NCBI RefSeq assembly: GCF_036323495.1
Contig: NZ_AP028947.1
Span: 1,426,001 to 1,490,000 of the forward strand
Length of the DNA: 64,000 bases
DNA from: Limnobacter thiooxidans
Lineage (GTDB): Bacteria; Pseudomonadota; Gammaproteobacteria; Burkholderiales; Burkholderiaceae_B
Direction: 5' to 3'
Of this stretch, positions 62,096 through 64,000 are shown one piece after another. Both the position numbers and the translations under genes were made by a program. Below the pieces are notes generated by a model. It was given only the letters and a program-made list of their open reading frames with translations, was not told where the DNA came from and did no database searches. Every line of letters starts with the position of its first letter. Within the stretch, counting starts at the first letter, position 1.

Positions 62096-64000
62096 TCACG
62101 CGGGCAAAGCCGCTTCTTCGGCCAGCGGCAAAGTGAACTTGAACACGCTGCCACTGCCTTGCGCGGGTTCTACCCACAATTGGCCTTGATGATACTCAAT
62201 AATAGTACGACAGATATTCAAGCCCATGCCCATTCCGTCAGATTTGGTGGTGAAAAACGACTCGAACAGCCGTTGACGGATTTCTTCCGGCACCCCCACA
62301 CCGTGGTCTCGAACCTCCACCAGCGCAAACTGGGCTGACTGGCTGACCCGAATCTCCACATGCTTTTGGTCGCCAATCAGATGTCCCATGGCTTCGAAGC
62401 CGTTTTTGATCAGGTTCATCAAGACTTGCTCAATCAGCACGGGGTCGGCCAACACCGACAACAGCGCATCGGGAATGTCCATTTCAATGCGTGCCATGTG
62501 GTGTTTGGCGTCCAGCTGAGAAAAACTGACCGCATCTTCAATGATTTTGCCAATTGGGCAGGGGCTACGCTTGGGCTCCTGTTGTTTGACGAATTCACGA
62601 ATGCGGCGAATCACATCGCCTGCGCGTTGGGCCTGCACATTGACTTTTTCCAGCACAGGCAATAATTCTTCCGGGCTGACTTTGCCCGATTTAAGCCGGG
62701 CGACACTCCCCATGTTGTAATTCGAGATGGCAGCCAGTGGCTGGTTGATCTCATGGGCCAGCGAGGAGGCCAGTTCTCCAAGGGTGATCAGACGGGAGGT
62801 GAACTGCAATTTCTCCTGCTGCTGCCGCGACATATTCTCCGCTTCCTTGCGTGAAGAAATATCGGTGGCCACCTGCATGATCACGGTGACCCCGTCCACC
62901 CAGGAAATCGAGCGGCGGCGAACTTCGTACCAGCGTTGCGAGTTGGTGTTGAGCCACTCAAACGGTTCAAACTGGTTGGCGCGGTTACGCCGACTCTTGG
63001 ACATGCGGGGCGGGGTGGCGCTTGCAAACCATTCGCGGTGCAGGCGGTTCACGAAAATATATTCATCGGCACCGGCATCGGGACCCTGGACACACACAGC
63101 CGCATCCAGTTCTTCCAGAATGCGTACAAAGCGACGGTGAGCAGCGGCCAGTTCATCGCGCACCCGGCGGGGTTCGGTGATGTCGGTCATGGAGGTCATC
63201 CAGCCGCTTTGCTGCCCTTCGCTGTCCACCAGCGGTGACACATACATGCGGGCATCGAACACGCTGCCATCCCGACGGCGAACCTGAACTTCAATGCCTT
63301 TCTGGGGTGCATTGCCTGAAAGAATCAGGTCCAGGCTGGCTTGCTGTTCTTCATAGGACCGATCGGGCCAATAGGGGAAGGGCGGGGCCATACCCACCAG
63401 TTCTGTTTCCAGATACCCCGTCATCCGGCAAAAGGCCGGGTTCACGTAGGTAATGCGACCTTGCATGTCAATCGCACGCATACCGGTAATCACCGAGTCT
63501 TCCATGGCGCGCCGGAACTTGGTTTCCGCAAGAAGCCGCTTCTCGGCCTGGCTGCGCAGCTTTGCATGCCGGAACAAGAGAACAAAACTCCACACGATCA
63601 CCAGCGACAGTCCGAAAACTGCCCAGGCCAACATGTTGGAGAACAGTTCCGTATTGGTTTTATAGAGCACCGCCCGCAACTTCAGGCCGTGCCCGGGTGG
63701 GTCGAGTGGCACCTCGTGACTTAGTTTGGCGTTGTCGATTGATCTACTGACGTTGGAGGCCACCGGGTTGCCACCCCCGTCCACAATGCTGACCAGGTAA
63801 AGCTGCACAAATGAATCAGGCACTGCATCATTCAACAGGGAAGCCATCGGCACAGTGGCTGCAACCGTGCCCTGAAATTCACCCTTCGACATGATCGGAC
63901 TGTGAATTTCTATGTACACCTTGCCAGAGGGGCCCAGGAAAGGGCGTGAGAAAACCGGAAGGCGTGTTTCCGAGGCCGTGTTGAAGGCCCAGTAACTTTC
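62096..64000 (-). CDS. PAS-domain histidine kinase (5' end outside window)
   Basis: 635 residues visible; the frame stays open to the window edge, so the true start is beyond 64000. It includes the end of a periplasmic sensor region, a TM helix MLAWAVFGLSLVIVWSFVLL, two PAS domains (one starting near FRRAMEDSVITGMRAIDM, with NPAFCRMTGY), then the kinase. The H box is SSLAHEINQPLAAISNY, the N box LIKNGFEAM, and the G box DGMGMGLNICRTIIEYH. The kinase subtype with NQPLAA is that of FixL/DctB-like partners of FixJ-type regulators. Signal unknown. Confidence 0.9.
   Translation of the reverse strand, partial: ESYWAFNTASETRLPVFSRPFLGPSGKVYIEIHSPIMSKGEFQGTVAATVPMASLLNDAVPDSFVQLYLVSIVDGGGNPVASNVSRSIDNAKLSHEVPLDPPGHGLKLRAVLYKTNTELFSNMLAWAVFGLSLVIVWSFVLLFRHAKLRSQAEKRLLAETKFRRAMEDSVITGMRAIDMQGRITYVNPAFCRMTGYLETELVGMAPPFPYWPDRSYEEQQASLDLILSGNAPQKGIEVQVRRRDGSVFDARMYVSPLVDSEGQQSGWMTSMTDITEPRRVRDELAAAHRRFVRILEELDAAVCVQGPDAGADEYIFVNRLHREWFASATPPRMSKSRRNRANQFEPFEWLNTNSQRWYEVRRRSISWVDGVTVIMQVATDISSRKEAENMSRQQQEKLQFTSRLITLGELASSLAHEINQPLAAISNYNMGSVARLKSGKVSPEELLPVLEKVNVQAQRAGDVIRRIREFVKQQEPKRSPCPIGKIIEDAVSFSQLDAKHHMARIEMDIPDALLSVLADPVLIEQVLMNLIKNGFEAMGHLIGDQKHVEIRVSQSAQFALVEVRDHGVGVPEEIRQRLFESFFTTKSDGMGMGLNICRTIIEYHQGQLWVEPAQGSGSVFKFTLPLAEEAALPA

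Noticed and set aside
1-64000. CRISPR arrays, insertion sequences, prophage
   Set aside because: No regularly spaced direct repeats, transposase or integrase motifs, or phage structural genes were seen on either strand.

Overview
The window is a chromosomal segment of a betaproteobacterium of the order Burkholderiales. The evidence is the order rpsF-priB-rpsR-rplI-dnaB, the run glnA - DUF4124 gene - glnL - glnG, the hom-thrC pair after an AlaA-type aminotransferase, and phasins with lysine/alanine-rich tails. The gene content and moderate GC would fit Limnobacter, but this is an inference from gene content, not a database match. No rRNA, tRNA, IS transposase, phage gene or CRISPR array was found.

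Layout. 1-1.5 kb: a TPR/Cds6-like envelope protein and the start of an L,D-transpeptidase. 1.6-8.3 kb: a tight forward block of cysS, an AlkA-like glycosylase, accA, tilS, a DEDDh exonuclease and a NERD/UvrD-like helicase; the last three start with TTG. 8.3-31 kb: a lipid-centred region with two acyl-CoA synthetases, three lipase/patatin-type hydrolases, two phasin-like proteins, an acyl-CoA-binding protein, a TetR regulator, a two-domain fatty acyl-CoA reductase, a GMC oxidoreductase with a Tat-exported small subunit, and an aldehyde dehydrogenase. A TAXI-type TRAP transporter, prfC and an ArsR regulator lie inside it. 31-34.4 kb: ribosomal protein operon and dnaB.

34.4-36.05 kb is the oddest part. 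It is an AT-richer island holding a DUF3828-type small protein and, overlapping it by 4 bp, a peptidoglycan amidase-like gene with an in-frame TAA at codon 38. The pair looks like an orphan effector/immunity couple. It is flanked on both sides by non-coding DNA that folds into two ~120-nt elements, each a long stem capped by two hairpins.

36-43 kb: PIN-PhoH, Bcp peroxiredoxin, a small DMT transporter, a Mth938-like protein, then alaA, hom and thrC. 43-49.6 kb: a sigma-54-type response regulator with an overlapping Cache histidine kinase, then molybdenum cofactor genes mobB-moeA-moaD-moaE and crcB. 49.6-55.3 kb: a rhodanese, then glnA with an NtrC-type site and a sigma-54 promoter, and glnL-glnG, so sensor, regulator and regulated gene sit together. 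55-64 kb (minus strand): a chemoreceptor, xth, prlC, folD, a FixJ-type regulator and a PAS histidine kinase that runs off the window.

Most candidates for new biology are in three places: the 34.4-36.05 kb island with its structured flanks, the fatty acyl-CoA reductase/alcohol oxidation neighbourhood, and a 41-residue membrane peptide gene at 12.15 kb.
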